From Chitinophaga eiseniae (lineage in GTDB: Bacteria; Bacteroidota; Bacteroidia; Chitinophagales; Chitinophagaceae), in contig NZ_JABAHZ010000007.1 of the NCBI RefSeq assembly GCF_012641265.1, positions 62,001-126,000 on the forward strand: a stretch of DNA of 64,000 nt, in the 5' to 3' direction. The notes beneath the pieces were generated by a model. The model saw only the letters and a program-made list of their open reading frames with translations. It did not search any database and was not told the origin of the DNA. A program made the translations under genes and the position numbers. Shown piece by piece: positions 40,860 through 49,509 of the stretch (position 1 is its first letter; every line of letters begins with the position of its first letter).

Positions 40860-42085
40860 AGAATAAACCTATTTATATTATCGTTGGCATAGTGGTGCTG
40901 CTGGCAGCAGTACTGCTGTTTGTGGGCGGAAGCCGCAAAAAGCAGTCGGTGGAGCAATCGACCGATATGAGCTGGTCTACTTTTTCCAGTAAGGATAAAA
41001 AAGCCGGAGGTGCTTATGCTGCATTTAAGCTATTACCTCAGTTGTTTGCCTATCATGCTGTACAGGTAGTTACGAAGTCTTTTGCCCGTACTTATAGTAA
41101 AGAAAAGGAGTTGGCACATAATGGCAATGTGTATATCCTGGTGTCAGATAATATGTTTACCACAGAAAAAGACATCGATGCTATGTTGCAATATGTAGCT
41201 CCTGGTAATGAGTTATTTATTGCAGTCAACAATCCGGATCCGGTCCTGGCCCAGCAATTGAAATTTGCAGTGACGGAAAGTAGTAGTTTCCAGCAACAGC
41301 AGGTAGGATGGGTACAGCGTTATACAGACGCGTCTGTTCCTCTGGATACCAGCTTTACCTATAAAGGGATGGTGGCCGGTAATTATTTTTCGTCCATCGA
41401 CAGTAGTATTACGACAGTGCTGGGCACCAACTATAAAAACAAGCCGAACTTTATACGTGTTGCCTACAGTCGTGGTTATATTTACCTGTTGTTAAACCCG
41501 TATACTTTTACCAATTATTTTTTACTGCACCAGCAGAATGTAAACGCATTGGAAACGCAGCTATCCTACCTGAAGGACTACGCCGACAATGTTTACTGGG
41601 ACGATTTTTATAGCCATCAGCATAGCGCACAGTCGGGCGATTTCAGCGAATGGCAGGTACTGATGCGTTACCCGGCTATGCGTTGGGCATTATGGCTCAG
41701 CATTTTGCTGCTGTTACTCTATGTAGTATTTGAGAGTAAACGGCGGCAAAGGATTATTCCTGATAAACCGGCGCTGAACAATACTTCGCTGGAGTTTGTA
41801 GATGCCATCGGTCAGCTGTATTATCAACGGCACGACAACCATAACCTGGCGCATAAGATGATTGTTCACCTGTTAGAGTATATACGTTCCCGTTACTACA
41901 TGGATACCAACGTGCTGAACGAGGAGTTTGTAACCACCTTGTCGAAAAAGTCGGCTATTGCTGAATCGGATATCCGGCTGTTGTTGCAGATGATTAGTCA
42001 CATACAACTGGAACAGCACGTGAGCGATGAATACCTGCAGGAATTTTATAAACGCATTCAACTGTTTTATTTAAATACAAAATAA
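40856..42085 (+). CDS. DUF4350 domain protein
   Basis: The protein has 409 residues. Translation starts at a GTG that overlaps the previous stop (GTGA), so the two genes are coupled. An N-terminal membrane anchor, PIYIIVGIVVLLAAVLLFV, is followed by the DUF4350 region, including SWSTFSSKDKKAGGAYAAF and LVSDNMFTTEKDIDAML. A second membrane segment, WALWLSILLLLLYVVFE, and a helical tail complete it. It is a member of the MoxR operon set; its role is not known. Confidence 0.82.
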   Translation: MKNKPIYIIVGIVVLLAAVLLFVGGSRKKQSVEQSTDMSWSTFSSKDKKAGGAYAAFKLLPQLFAYHAVQVVTKSFARTYSKEKELAHNGNVYILVSDNMFTTEKDIDAMLQYVAPGNELFIAVNNPDPVLAQQLKFAVTESSSFQQQQVGWVQRYTDASVPLDTSFTYKGMVAGNYFSSIDSSITTVLGTNYKNKPNFIRVAYSRGYIYLLLNPYTFTNYFLLHQQNVNALETQLSYLKDYADNVYWDDFYSHQHSAQSGDFSEWQVLMRYPAMRWALWLSILLLLLYVVFESKRRQRIIPDKPALNNTSLEFVDAIGQLYYQRHDNHNLAHKMIVHLLEYIRSRYYMDTNVLNEEFVTTLSKKSAIAESDIRLLLQMISHIQLEQHVSDEYLQEFYKRIQLFYLNTK

Positions 42086-43065
42086 TGGACATCAATACAT
42101 TCCAACCCAGGACTGATTTTTCAGCCTTACATGAAGGTGTGGAGGCTATCCGGGAGCAAATAGGAAAAGTAATAGTAGGACAGCATCAAATGGTAGATCT
42201 GCTGATTGCAGGATTGCTTACGCAGGGGCATGTGTTGATAGAAGGTGTTCCGGGCGTAGCTAAAACCATGACGGCCAAGCTACTGGCGCAATGCGTGGAT
42301 GCTGATTTCAGCCGTATTCAGTTTACACCGGATCTGATGCCGGCAGATGTGTTGGGTACATCCGTGTTTAACCCGCAAACCCGGGAGTTTGAATATAAGA
42401 AAGGTCCGATATTCGGTAACCTCATATTGATCGATGAGATCAACCGGGCTCCTGCCAAGACGCAGTCGGCCCTGTTTGAAGTGATGGAAGAAAGACAAAT
42501 TACCAACGATGGGGCTACCTGGGCATTGGACCGGCCATTTATGGTAATAGCTACCCAAAACCCCATTGAGCAGGAGGGAACTTACCGCCTGCCAGAAGCC
42601 CAGCTGGATCGTTTTCTTTTCAAAATAGAAGTAAAGTATCCCAACCTGGACGAAGAAGTAGCGGTGTTGCGTAGTATGCATCAGTTCAATGGCGAAACAG
42701 ATCTTACTAAAATTATCAGTAAGGTGGTGACTACCACCCAGGTCATCGAATACCAGAATATGGTGAGACAGGTGATGGTAGATGATAAGCTGTTTCATTA
42801 TATCGCTGCTATTATCAATGAAACACGCATGAATTCTTCCCTGTACCTGGGAGCTTCTCCACGTGCGTCCATTGCTGTTATGAACTGTGCCAAAGCGTCA
42901 GCAGCAATGAAAAACAGGGATTTTGTCATTCCTGATGATGTGGTGGAAATGGTACCGCACGTATTGCGTCACCGTATTATATTAACGCCGGAAAAGGAAA
43001 TGGAAGGCATTAAAACAGATGATGTCATTGCGCAGATACTGAAGATGATAGAAATACCGAGATAA
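42085..43065 (+). CDS. MoxR-family AAA+ ATPase
   Basis: MoxR ATPases act as chaperones that assemble or activate protein complexes together with VWA-type partners. The 326-residue protein shows Walker A GVPGVAKTMTAK, Walker B LILIDEINRAPAKTQSAL, and sensor-1 MVIATQNPIEQEGTYRLPEAQLDRF. The start overlaps the preceding stop by one base (TAATG). The downstream DUF58 protein is its usual partner. Confidence 0.94.
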   Translation: MDINTFQPRTDFSALHEGVEAIREQIGKVIVGQHQMVDLLIAGLLTQGHVLIEGVPGVAKTMTAKLLAQCVDADFSRIQFTPDLMPADVLGTSVFNPQTREFEYKKGPIFGNLILIDEINRAPAKTQSALFEVMEERQITNDGATWALDRPFMVIATQNPIEQEGTYRLPEAQLDRFLFKIEVKYPNLDEEVAVLRSMHQFNGETDLTKIISKVVTTTQVIEYQNMVRQVMVDDKLFHYIAAIINETRMNSSLYLGASPRASIAVMNCAKASAAMKNRDFVIPDDVVEMVPHVLRHRIILTPEKEMEGIKTDDVIAQILKMIEIPR

Positions 43066-43085
43066 GCCAAACGTTAAAAAGAAAT

Positions 43086-44438
43086 ATGTCAGCAACCGTA
43101 AAAAATAATTTATACCAGGTACTCTTTTTTACTAACCGGTTATACTTGTTGTTAGGCGGAAATATCCTGTTATTTATCATTGCGTTTTTTATTCCGCAGT
43201 TGTACAATATTGCTATTGAAGCAGTTATTGTACTGGCGGGATTGCTTTTGCTGGACATGATCTTACTGGTGTTTCGGCCTGTCGATATCGTTTCGCTGGA
43301 ACGTATTGCCAGCGCGCGTTTCAGCAATGGCGACGACAATGAAGTGTTATTGAAATTCCATAACCGGTATCCCTACCCGGTATTTGTATCGGTGATTGAA
43401 GAGTTGCCTTTCCAGTTCCAGGACCGTAACTTCTTGCAGAAAGCGAAGGTAAGTGCGGGCGAACACTATACTTTCCGGTATGTACTAAGGCCGGTGGAAA
43501 GAGGCGTGTATAATTTCGGGTACACCAATGTATTTATCAGGAGTGCATTGGGAATGGTAAACAGGCGTTTTGTTTTTAATAATGAGCAAGTAGTCCGTGT
43601 GTATCCCAGTTTCCACCAGTTGCGGCATTTTGAATTGTACGGTTATATGAACCGGTTGAATGAACTGGGCGTCCATAAACGGCGGGTGATAGGGCATAGT
43701 ATGGAGTTTGACCATATTAAGCCTTATACTAAGGGCGACGATGTGCGGATGCTTAACTGGAAAGCATCTGCCCGCAGCGGTAACCTGATGGTGAATAATT
43801 ATGTAGAAGAGAGGTCCCAACAAGTGTATTCCGTTATTGATAAAGGACGTGCCATGAAGATGCCTTTTAATGGCTTATCCCTGCTGGATTACGCTATTAA
43901 CGCTTCCCTGGTATTCAGCAATGTGGCGATTAATAAAGGAGATAGGGCCGGCGTAATCACCTTTACAGAAAATAAGGTAGAAACATTGGCTGCCAGTAAT
44001 AAAAGGGTACAGGTAAATAAGATACTCGAAACGCTCTATTCCCAGGAAACGCATTGGCAGGAGAGTGATTACGAGGCATTAAGTGTACAGCTACGTAGTA
44101 ATTTATCTACCCGTTCTCTATTAATGTTATATACCAACTTTGAATCTATGTCGAGCCTGCAACGGCAGTTACCGTACCTTCGCCGGCTGGCCCGTTATCA
44201 TCTTTTACTGGTGGTGTTTTTTGAGAATACGGAGATAAAGAAGGTGACAGAGATGCAGGCCCACGATATGGAAGATATTTATAAGCAGACCATTGCCCAG
44301 AAATTTGCCTATGATAAGAAGCTCATCGTAAAAGAGCTGGCGAAGTATGGTATTATGTCATTGTTAAGTACACCGGAACATTTAACCCTGAACGTAGTCA
44401 ATAAATACCTGGAACTGAAATCCCGTATGTTGATTTGA
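43086..44438 (+). CDS. DUF58 domain protein
   Basis: The 450-residue protein has two N-terminal membrane segments (residues 15-65) followed by a beta-sandwich-like part and the DUF58 region. The signature FDHIKPYTKGDDVRMLNWKA is at about residue 205, and a VWA-like C-terminal half contains VYSVIDKGRAMKMPF. DUF58 proteins pair with MoxR ATPases. It ends the five-gene run. Its stop codon directly abuts the stop of the convergent gene, with no spacer and no visible terminator. Confidence 0.88.
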   Translation: MSATVKNNLYQVLFFTNRLYLLLGGNILLFIIAFFIPQLYNIAIEAVIVLAGLLLLDMILLVFRPVDIVSLERIASARFSNGDDNEVLLKFHNRYPYPVFVSVIEELPFQFQDRNFLQKAKVSAGEHYTFRYVLRPVERGVYNFGYTNVFIRSALGMVNRRFVFNNEQVVRVYPSFHQLRHFELYGYMNRLNELGVHKRRVIGHSMEFDHIKPYTKGDDVRMLNWKASARSGNLMVNNYVEERSQQVYSVIDKGRAMKMPFNGLSLLDYAINASLVFSNVAINKGDRAGVITFTENKVETLAASNKRVQVNKILETLYSQETHWQESDYEALSVQLRSNLSTRSLLMLYTNFESMSSLQRQLPYLRRLARYHLLLVVFFENTEIKKVTEMQAHDMEDIYKQTIAQKFAYDKKLIVKELAKYGIMSLLSTPEHLTLNVVNKYLELKSRMLI

Positions 44439-45134
44439 TTATTGTCTTTTCCTCTTTCGGTTATTATTTAATTCCGGCAGGCTTTTTATGATGCCGGCAT
44501 CATTGTCTGGCGCCTGTTTAACGGGAATAACGGACCGCAGGTACATTTGATTGTTGTGTTTATACCAGGCTTCTACTGTAACTGTTTTAGCAGAATCATT
44601 TTTTTCGAGTAGCAGATCTTGCCCGATGATAGTGCCTGTAGAGGCGGCAAACCTGAGGGCGGAGGTGTCCAGGGGCAGCACTTTGCCACTGCTGAACTTT
44701 CCTTCCACATTGAGATAGAAACGGATATCGCGTTTAACACTGTCGGCATAATGGTTAAAGCGTATCCCGACGATATGCGGTAAAGTAAGAGTGGTTTGGA
44801 GGGGTGAATGATCGTCGGTACTAACGGTGAGGGTAATACGATAATTATCCTTTATCAGCTGAGGCCTGTTAAAATATAGTACGCCATTGCGGATGCTGCC
44901 GTTGCTGCTGCTGATATTCAGCTTATTCCAGCGGTAGTTGCCCTGCAGGTAGCCGGCGGTTTGCCGGCTACTGCTATCGCTCATAAAAAATTGAATACCA
45001 ATGGGCGTAACGTTATAGAGTTCTGTTACTGCATTAGGATCGTAGCTGCCTGTAATTCGCACTACCTGGGCCTGTTGGGCGTTTGCCAGCAGGGATAGGA
45101 TGCATACAAAGCAGAGCAGGAAAGATTTTAGCAT
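44439..45134 (-). CDS. Hypothetical secreted protein
   Basis: This 231-residue protein has a signal peptide ending around LLANAQQ. The rest has short beta-strand stretches (YRWNKLNISSSNGSIRNG, VEAWYKHNNQMYLRSVIP) and ends in a basic tail, NNRKRKRQ. No domain is recognised. It sits just after riboflavin synthase on the same strand with a 57-bp gap and could be co-transcribed with it. Confidence 0.6.
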   Translation of the reverse strand: MLKSFLLCFVCILSLLANAQQAQVVRITGSYDPNAVTELYNVTPIGIQFFMSDSSSRQTAGYLQGNYRWNKLNISSSNGSIRNGVLYFNRPQLIKDNYRITLTVSTDDHSPLQTTLTLPHIVGIRFNHYADSVKRDIRFYLNVEGKFSSGKVLPLDTSALRFAASTGTIIGQDLLLEKNDSAKTVTVEAWYKHNNQMYLRSVIPVKQAPDNDAGIIKSLPELNNNRKRKRQ

Positions 45135-45191
45135 TCTGCTGTGGGCTTTTGTGTTTGAATCAGTATAACGGATCCTGTAAAAGGCCGGGCA

Positions 45192-45782
45192 TTAGTTTCT
45201 TACGGCTAATTGCCTGGCAACATATTTCCCGAGAATATCAAATTCCAGGTTTACCAGGTGTCCGGTTTTTATTTTAGATACGTTGGTATGTTCGTAGGTG
45301 TATGGAATAATGGCCACAGAAAACTCATCGTTGGATACATCAAAAACAGTGAGACTGATGCCATTCATGCAGATACTCCCTTTGTCTACGATGAGGGCGG
45401 CAAATTCCTTCGGATAACGAAAGCGATAGAGCCAACTGCCATCCTGTTCTTTTACCGATATGCATTCGCCTACACTGTCCACATGGCCTTGTACTAGGTG
45501 TCCGTCGATGCGGCCGTTAAATACCATGGCTCTTTCCAGGTTAACGAACTGGGTAGGTGCGAGTTGCCCGAGATTGGTTTTTTGCAGGGTTTCAGCTACG
45601 GCCACTGTTTCGTAGGTATTGCCCTGTATGCCGGTAACTGTAAGGCAAACACCGTTGTGAGCTACGCTCTGATCTATTTTCAATTCCCCTGCCAGCGGTG
45701 TTTGTATGGTGATTAAGAGATTTCCACCTTCTTTTTTAGTGGATACCACTTCTGCTAGTGTTTCTATAATTCCTGTAAACAT
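45192..45782 (-). CDS. ribE: Riboflavin synthase, alpha subunit
   Basis: This enzyme dismutates two molecules of 6,7-dimethyl-8-ribityllumazine to riboflavin. The 196-residue protein is two lumazine-binding repeats: the first begins MFTGIIETLAEV and contains VAHNGVCLTVTG; the second contains NGRIDGHLVQGHVDSVGE and CMNGISLTVFDV. The N-terminal MFTGII motif is diagnostic. A TAAATTCG box, one base off the TAnnTTTG consensus, sits 4 nt upstream of the start. Confidence 0.95.
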   Translation of the reverse strand: MFTGIIETLAEVVSTKKEGGNLLITIQTPLAGELKIDQSVAHNGVCLTVTGIQGNTYETVAVAETLQKTNLGQLAPTQFVNLERAMVFNGRIDGHLVQGHVDSVGECISVKEQDGSWLYRFRYPKEFAALIVDKGSICMNGISLTVFDVSNDEFSVAIIPYTYEHTNVSKIKTGHLVNLEFDILGKYVARQLAVRN

Positions 45783-45786
45783 GAAG

Positions 45787-45794
45787 CGAATTTA
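45787..45794 (-). promoter_or_regulatory. Near-consensus -7 box at the ribE start
   Basis: The minus strand reads TAAATTCG, one base different from TAnnTTTG, 4 nt from the ribE ATG. Confidence 0.35.
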
Positions 45795-45803
45795 AGGATT
45801 TTT

Positions 45804-46364
45804 CTATACCCGGGGTTTCCAGGGAATTTCATCTACGCCAAGTCTGAATCCTACCCATCTAGCGAGTACGAAAAGGTAGTCGCTGAGGCGGTTGATATAT
45901 TTCAGTACCAGGGGTTCTATGAACATATCGTGTTCCTGCATGCCTACACAGAGTCGTTCGGTGCGGCGGCAAACGCAGCGGGCAATATGGCAGGTAGATA
46001 CGGCCACGTGGCCTCCGGGCAGGATGAATGATTTCATGACGGGCAGTTCGTCGTTCATCTGGTCGATACTTTTTTCCAGCAGGGTAATATCGGCCTCGTG
46101 CAGGTCTGGTATTTTCAGTTTGGTTTCTTTGTCGGGGTCACAGGCCAGGGCGGAACCAATAGTGAAGAGGCGGTCCTGTATTTCGCGGAGCAGGTTTTTG
46201 GTATCCCGATCTGCGATATAGTCATTCACCAGCCCGATGTAGGAGTTGAGTTCGTCCACAGTGCCATAGGCATCGATGCGTACATCACTTTTGGGTACTT
46301 TGGTACCGCCTATGAGCGATGTTTTCCCCTTGTCGCCTGTTTTTGTATATATTTTGAAGGACAT
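45804..46364 (-). CDS. Cob(I)alamin adenosyltransferase, PduO type
   Basis: The enzyme attaches the adenosyl group of ATP to cobalamin to make coenzyme B12. The 186-residue four-helix protein has the ATP motif YTKTGDKGKTSLIGG, the conserved VDELNSYIG and the CVCRRTERLC motif near residue 130. PduO-type proteins commonly serve B12 salvage. No other cobalamin gene is in the window. ribE starts 21 bp downstream on the same strand. Confidence 0.93.
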   Translation of the reverse strand: MSFKIYTKTGDKGKTSLIGGTKVPKSDVRIDAYGTVDELNSYIGLVNDYIADRDTKNLLREIQDRLFTIGSALACDPDKETKLKIPDLHEADITLLEKSIDQMNDELPVMKSFILPGGHVAVSTCHIARCVCRRTERLCVGMQEHDMFIEPLVLKYINRLSDYLFVLARWVGFRLGVDEIPWKPRV

Positions 46365-46430
46365 GTCTGATGGGTATTGTTGTCCTGCAAATTACGAATT
46401 ACAGCGTTACCGGGGGTGGTAACGGAAAGA

Positions 46431-47135
46431 TTAGAGTACGGCTACTTTTTCGTTGATGCGATCGGATTCTATCACGCCATCGCGGAGGCGGATTACGCGG
46501 CGTGCGTGTTCTGCAATATCTTCTTCGTGGGTAACCAGCACCACAGTATTACCGGAGGCGTGGATGTGGCCGAAGATTTCCATGATTTCCACGGAAGTTT
46601 TTGAGTCGAGGTTACCGGTAGGTTCATCAGCGAGGATGAGCGAGGGATTATTGACCAGTGCCCGGGCGATGGCCACACGCTGGCATTGTCCGCCGGAAAG
46701 CTCATTGGGCTTGTGTTTATAACGTTCTCCCAATCCTACTTTTTTCAACATAGTAATGGCCCGTTCTTCCCTTTCTTTTTTGCTCACGCCAGCATATACC
46801 AGTGGAATGGCTACATTTTCGAGGGCGGTGAGCCTGGGCATGAGGTTAAACTGTTGAAACACAAAGCCTATTTCCTTGCCGCGTACGGTGGCCAGGTCGT
46901 TGTCTTCCATTTTACTCACATCATGTCCGCTGAGTACGTACTTTCCATCGGTAGGCGTATCGAGGCAGCCGAGTATATTCATCAGGGTCGACTTCCCGGA
47001 GCCCGAAGGCCCCATCAGTGCTACATATTCATTCTTGTAAATGTCTAATGACACTCCTTTGAGTACTGGGAGTTCATTTTTCCCGAGAAAATAACTTTTC
47101 CTGATTCCTTCCAAATGGATGACGGACTTTTGCAT
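46431..47135 (-). CDS. LolD-like ABC transporter ATPase
   Basis: The 234-residue ATPase has Walker A GPSGSGKSTLMN, a Q-loop FVFQQFNLMPRL, signature LSGGQCQRVAIARAL and Walker B LILADEPTGNLD. It is the MacB/LolD type that works with FtsX-like permeases. The gene starts 5 nt after the gatC stop on the same strand, so they are probably co-transcribed. The permease at 30.1-31.3 kb is a possible partner but is distant. Confidence 0.92.
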   Translation of the reverse strand: MQKSVIHLEGIRKSYFLGKNELPVLKGVSLDIYKNEYVALMGPSGSGKSTLMNILGCLDTPTDGKYVLSGHDVSKMEDNDLATVRGKEIGFVFQQFNLMPRLTALENVAIPLVYAGVSKKEREERAITMLKKVGLGERYKHKPNELSGGQCQRVAIARALVNNPSLILADEPTGNLDSKTSVEIMEIFGHIHASGNTVVLVTHEEDIAEHARRVIRLRDGVIESDRINEKVAVL

Positions 47136-47140
47136 GTGGG

Positions 47141-47431
47141 TTATTTCTTTATGATTTTCGGTACTTTGAAGTATGCTTCAGTAGCTGCAGGCGCGTTCTG
47201 CAGGGCTTCTTCACGGGTAGTAGACGGAATAACCCTGTCTTCCCGGAAAACATTATAATCATCTGTCAGATGAAGCAGGGGCTTCACATGAGTGGTATCC
47301 AGTTCGTTCAGCTTTTCCACGAAAGTGATCATCCGCTGCAGTTCTCCACGGATTTCCACTTTTTCCTGGTCGTTAAATTCCAGTCTTGCCAAATCAGCCA
47401 GTTGTTGCACCAGCGCTTCGTTCACTTCCAT
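47141..47431 (-). CDS. gatC: Glutamyl-tRNA(Gln) amidotransferase subunit C
   Basis: GatC stabilises GatA in the GatCAB complex, which converts Glu-tRNA(Gln) to Gln-tRNA(Gln). The 96-residue protein starts at the ATG of MEVNEALVQQLADLARLEF; an in-frame TTG 6 nt upstream is ignored. The DLARLEF motif and the C-terminal REDRVIPSTTREEALQNAP match the family. gatA and gatB are not in the window. Confidence 0.93.
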   Translation of the reverse strand: MEVNEALVQQLADLARLEFNDQEKVEIRGELQRMITFVEKLNELDTTHVKPLLHLTDDYNVFREDRVIPSTTREEALQNAPAATEAYFKVPKIIKK

Positions 47432-47507
47432 AATCAAATTAAATCAAAAGATAATAAATTATTGCGCCCAAAAAGGATAGCGTTTCAAAATTAATGATAA
47501 ACGGCCA

Positions 47508-47610
47508 GAAAAAGCGGAAAGCTTAAAGCAGAAAGCAAAAAGGGGGTGTAAAGCAGGGCTTTATTGCCAAATTATCCGCTACGATTCTGCTTTAAGCTTT
47601 CGGCTTTTTC
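47508..47610. repeat. Long inverted repeat upstream of trpS
   Basis: GAAAAAGCGGAAAGCTTAAAGCAG (24 nt, 47508-47531) pairs with 47587-47610 with one mismatch, across a 55-nt spacer. Each arm carries the dispersed AAAGCSGAAAGCTTAAAGCA element. Confidence 0.75.
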
Positions 47611-47628
47611 CTTAAATTGCGCCCTGTT

Positions 47629-48636
47629 ATGGCTACAGAAAAAGAAATTGTGGTAAGCGGCATACGCCCTACCGGTTATTTGCATTTAGGCAACTATTTT
47701 GGTGCGATCCGTAATTATATCCGGATGCAGGAAGATTTTAACTGTTACTTCTTTGTAGCAGACTGGCATTCGCTGACTACCCATCCCAACCCTAAAGATT
47801 TACAGGGCAATGTAATGCGGGTGCTGGCAGAAAATATTGCCTCCGGCCTTGATCCGGAAAAGGTAACGTTATATGCACAGAGCGATATCGCTGAAATTCC
47901 TGAGCTGTACCTGCTCATGAATATGCTGGCCTATGTAGGGGAACTGGAAAAAGTGCCCACTTTCAAAGACAAGGTTCGTTTACAGCCACAGAATGTAAAC
48001 GCCGGGCTGCTTACTTATCCGGTGTTGATGAGTGTAGATATTTTAATTCAGCGTGCGGTAAAAGTACCGGTGGGTAAGGACCAGGGACAACACCTGGAAA
48101 TGGCCCGTAATTTTGCGCAGCGTTTCAATCGCCGTTATGATACAGACTTGTTTCCTGAGCCGGAAGCCTTCAACTACGGCGATAGCCTGGTGCGGATCCC
48201 CAGCCTGGACGGTTCCGGTAAAATGAGCAAGAGTGAAAATGAAATGGCCACCCTGTACCTGGCAGATGACGATGATAAAATCCGCAACAAGATAAAGAAA
48301 GCAAAAACGGATAGTGCAGCGGTGACACCGGGTACGCCGATGCCCGAATCTGTACAAAACCTGGTAGACCTCATGAAATTAGTGTCAGCCCCGGATGTAG
48401 TACAGTTCTATGAGGCGGCCTGGGATAATCAAACCATCCGTTTTGGCGATATGAAAAAACAGCTGGGTGAAGATATGGTGAACTTTATTGCCCCTATCCG
48501 CGAAAAGGCAAAAGATTTGCAACAGGACACCGACTATTTAAGAAAAATTATGAAAGCCGGTGCAGAAAAGGCCAGAGCGAATGCGGCACAAACTTTGCAA
48601 CAGGCGAGAAAACTAATTGGTTTAAATTATTATTGA
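47629..48636 (+). CDS. trpS: Tryptophanyl-tRNA synthetase
   Basis: The enzyme charges tRNA(Trp). The 335-residue form starts MATEKEIVVSGIRPTGYLHL; a non-ATG start 12 nt upstream is ignored. The HIGH-like motif is RPTGYLHLGNYFG, the KMSKS loop is GSGKMSKSENEM, and GKDQGQHLEMARNFAQRFN is conserved. The gene begins 18 nt after a repeat-rich spacer and is followed by the deoxynucleoside kinase after 48 bp. Confidence 0.96.
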   Translation: MATEKEIVVSGIRPTGYLHLGNYFGAIRNYIRMQEDFNCYFFVADWHSLTTHPNPKDLQGNVMRVLAENIASGLDPEKVTLYAQSDIAEIPELYLLMNMLAYVGELEKVPTFKDKVRLQPQNVNAGLLTYPVLMSVDILIQRAVKVPVGKDQGQHLEMARNFAQRFNRRYDTDLFPEPEAFNYGDSLVRIPSLDGSGKMSKSENEMATLYLADDDDKIRNKIKKAKTDSAAVTPGTPMPESVQNLVDLMKLVSAPDVVQFYEAAWDNQTIRFGDMKKQLGEDMVNFIAPIREKAKDLQQDTDYLRKIMKAGAEKARANAAQTLQQARKLIGLNYY

Positions 48637-48684
48637 AAAAGTCGCCAACTGTAGCTATTTTCAATATTAACCACCTATCATCGC

Positions 48685-49320
48685 ATGGCAAAACAAAACA
48701 GGATTAAACATATCGCCATAGCCGGTAATATCGGCGCTGGTAAGACTACACTCACGGAAATGCTTTGCAGGCACTACAAGTGGCATCCACAGTATGAAGA
48801 CGTAGAGCACAACCCATACCTGAACGATTTTTATGAAGATATGCCCCGCTGGTCTTTCAACCTGCAGGTATATTTCCTGAACGGCAGATTAAAGCAATTG
48901 CTGGAAATACAGAATGGTAAGGAAACGGTGATACAGGACAGAACCATCTATGAAGATGCGCACATTTTTGCGCCTAATCTTTATGAAATGGGACTGATGA
49001 CCAAGCGCGATTTTGATAACTATTTCAACTTCTTTGAAACGCTGAAAAGCATGGTGAAACCGCCGGATCTGCTGATATACCTGCAGGCGTCGGTGCCTAC
49101 ACTGGTGGCCCAGATACAGAAAAGAGGAAGAGAGTACGAGGAAAATATACGCCTCGACTACCTGAAACGCCTGAACGAATACTATAACAACTGGATCGAA
49201 AAATATAAAGAAGGCCCTTTGTTGATTATAGATATCGATAAGAATAAATTCCCTGAGAGTGATGAAGACCTGGGAGAAATTATTTCCAAGATCGATTCAC
49301 AGCTGTACGGTTTGTTTTAA
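48685..49320 (+). CDS. Deoxynucleoside kinase
   Basis: The enzyme phosphorylates deoxynucleosides for nucleotide salvage. The 211-residue protein has the P-loop AGNIGAGKTTL, the DRTIYED catalytic motif and the LID region QKRGREYEENIRLDYL. It belongs to the dCK/dGK-like family; the preferred base is not clear from sequence. A hairpin follows. Confidence 0.9.
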   Translation: MAKQNRIKHIAIAGNIGAGKTTLTEMLCRHYKWHPQYEDVEHNPYLNDFYEDMPRWSFNLQVYFLNGRLKQLLEIQNGKETVIQDRTIYEDAHIFAPNLYEMGLMTKRDFDNYFNFFETLKSMVKPPDLLIYLQASVPTLVAQIQKRGREYEENIRLDYLKRLNEYYNNWIEKYKEGPLLIIDIDKNKFPESDEDLGEIISKIDSQLYGLF

Positions 49321-49344
49321 CCGGCGCAGGGTATGGTTATAAAG

Positions 49345-49380
49345 AGATGGGAGATAAAAGCGTGGCTTTTATCTCCCATT
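49345..49380 (+). terminator. Terminator after the deoxynucleoside kinase
   Basis: GATGGGAGATAAAAG pairs with CTTTTATCTCCCATT around a 5-nt loop and is followed by TTATTTTA. Confidence 0.75.
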
Positions 49381-49509
49381 TTATTTTACGCTGTTCAGAT
49401 TTCATTAACACTTTTGCCCTATGTAGGATCTACCTTTATGATACGCGACAGCATTGGTTAACCCGATAATACCGCTGTTGACGAACTGTTTGTTAAACCC
49501 CGTTTCCAT

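Noticed and set aside
45804..46364. Part of a cobalamin biosynthesis or propanediol utilisation operon
   Set aside because: Neighbours are riboflavin synthase and an ABC ATPase; no cob or pdu genes are nearby.
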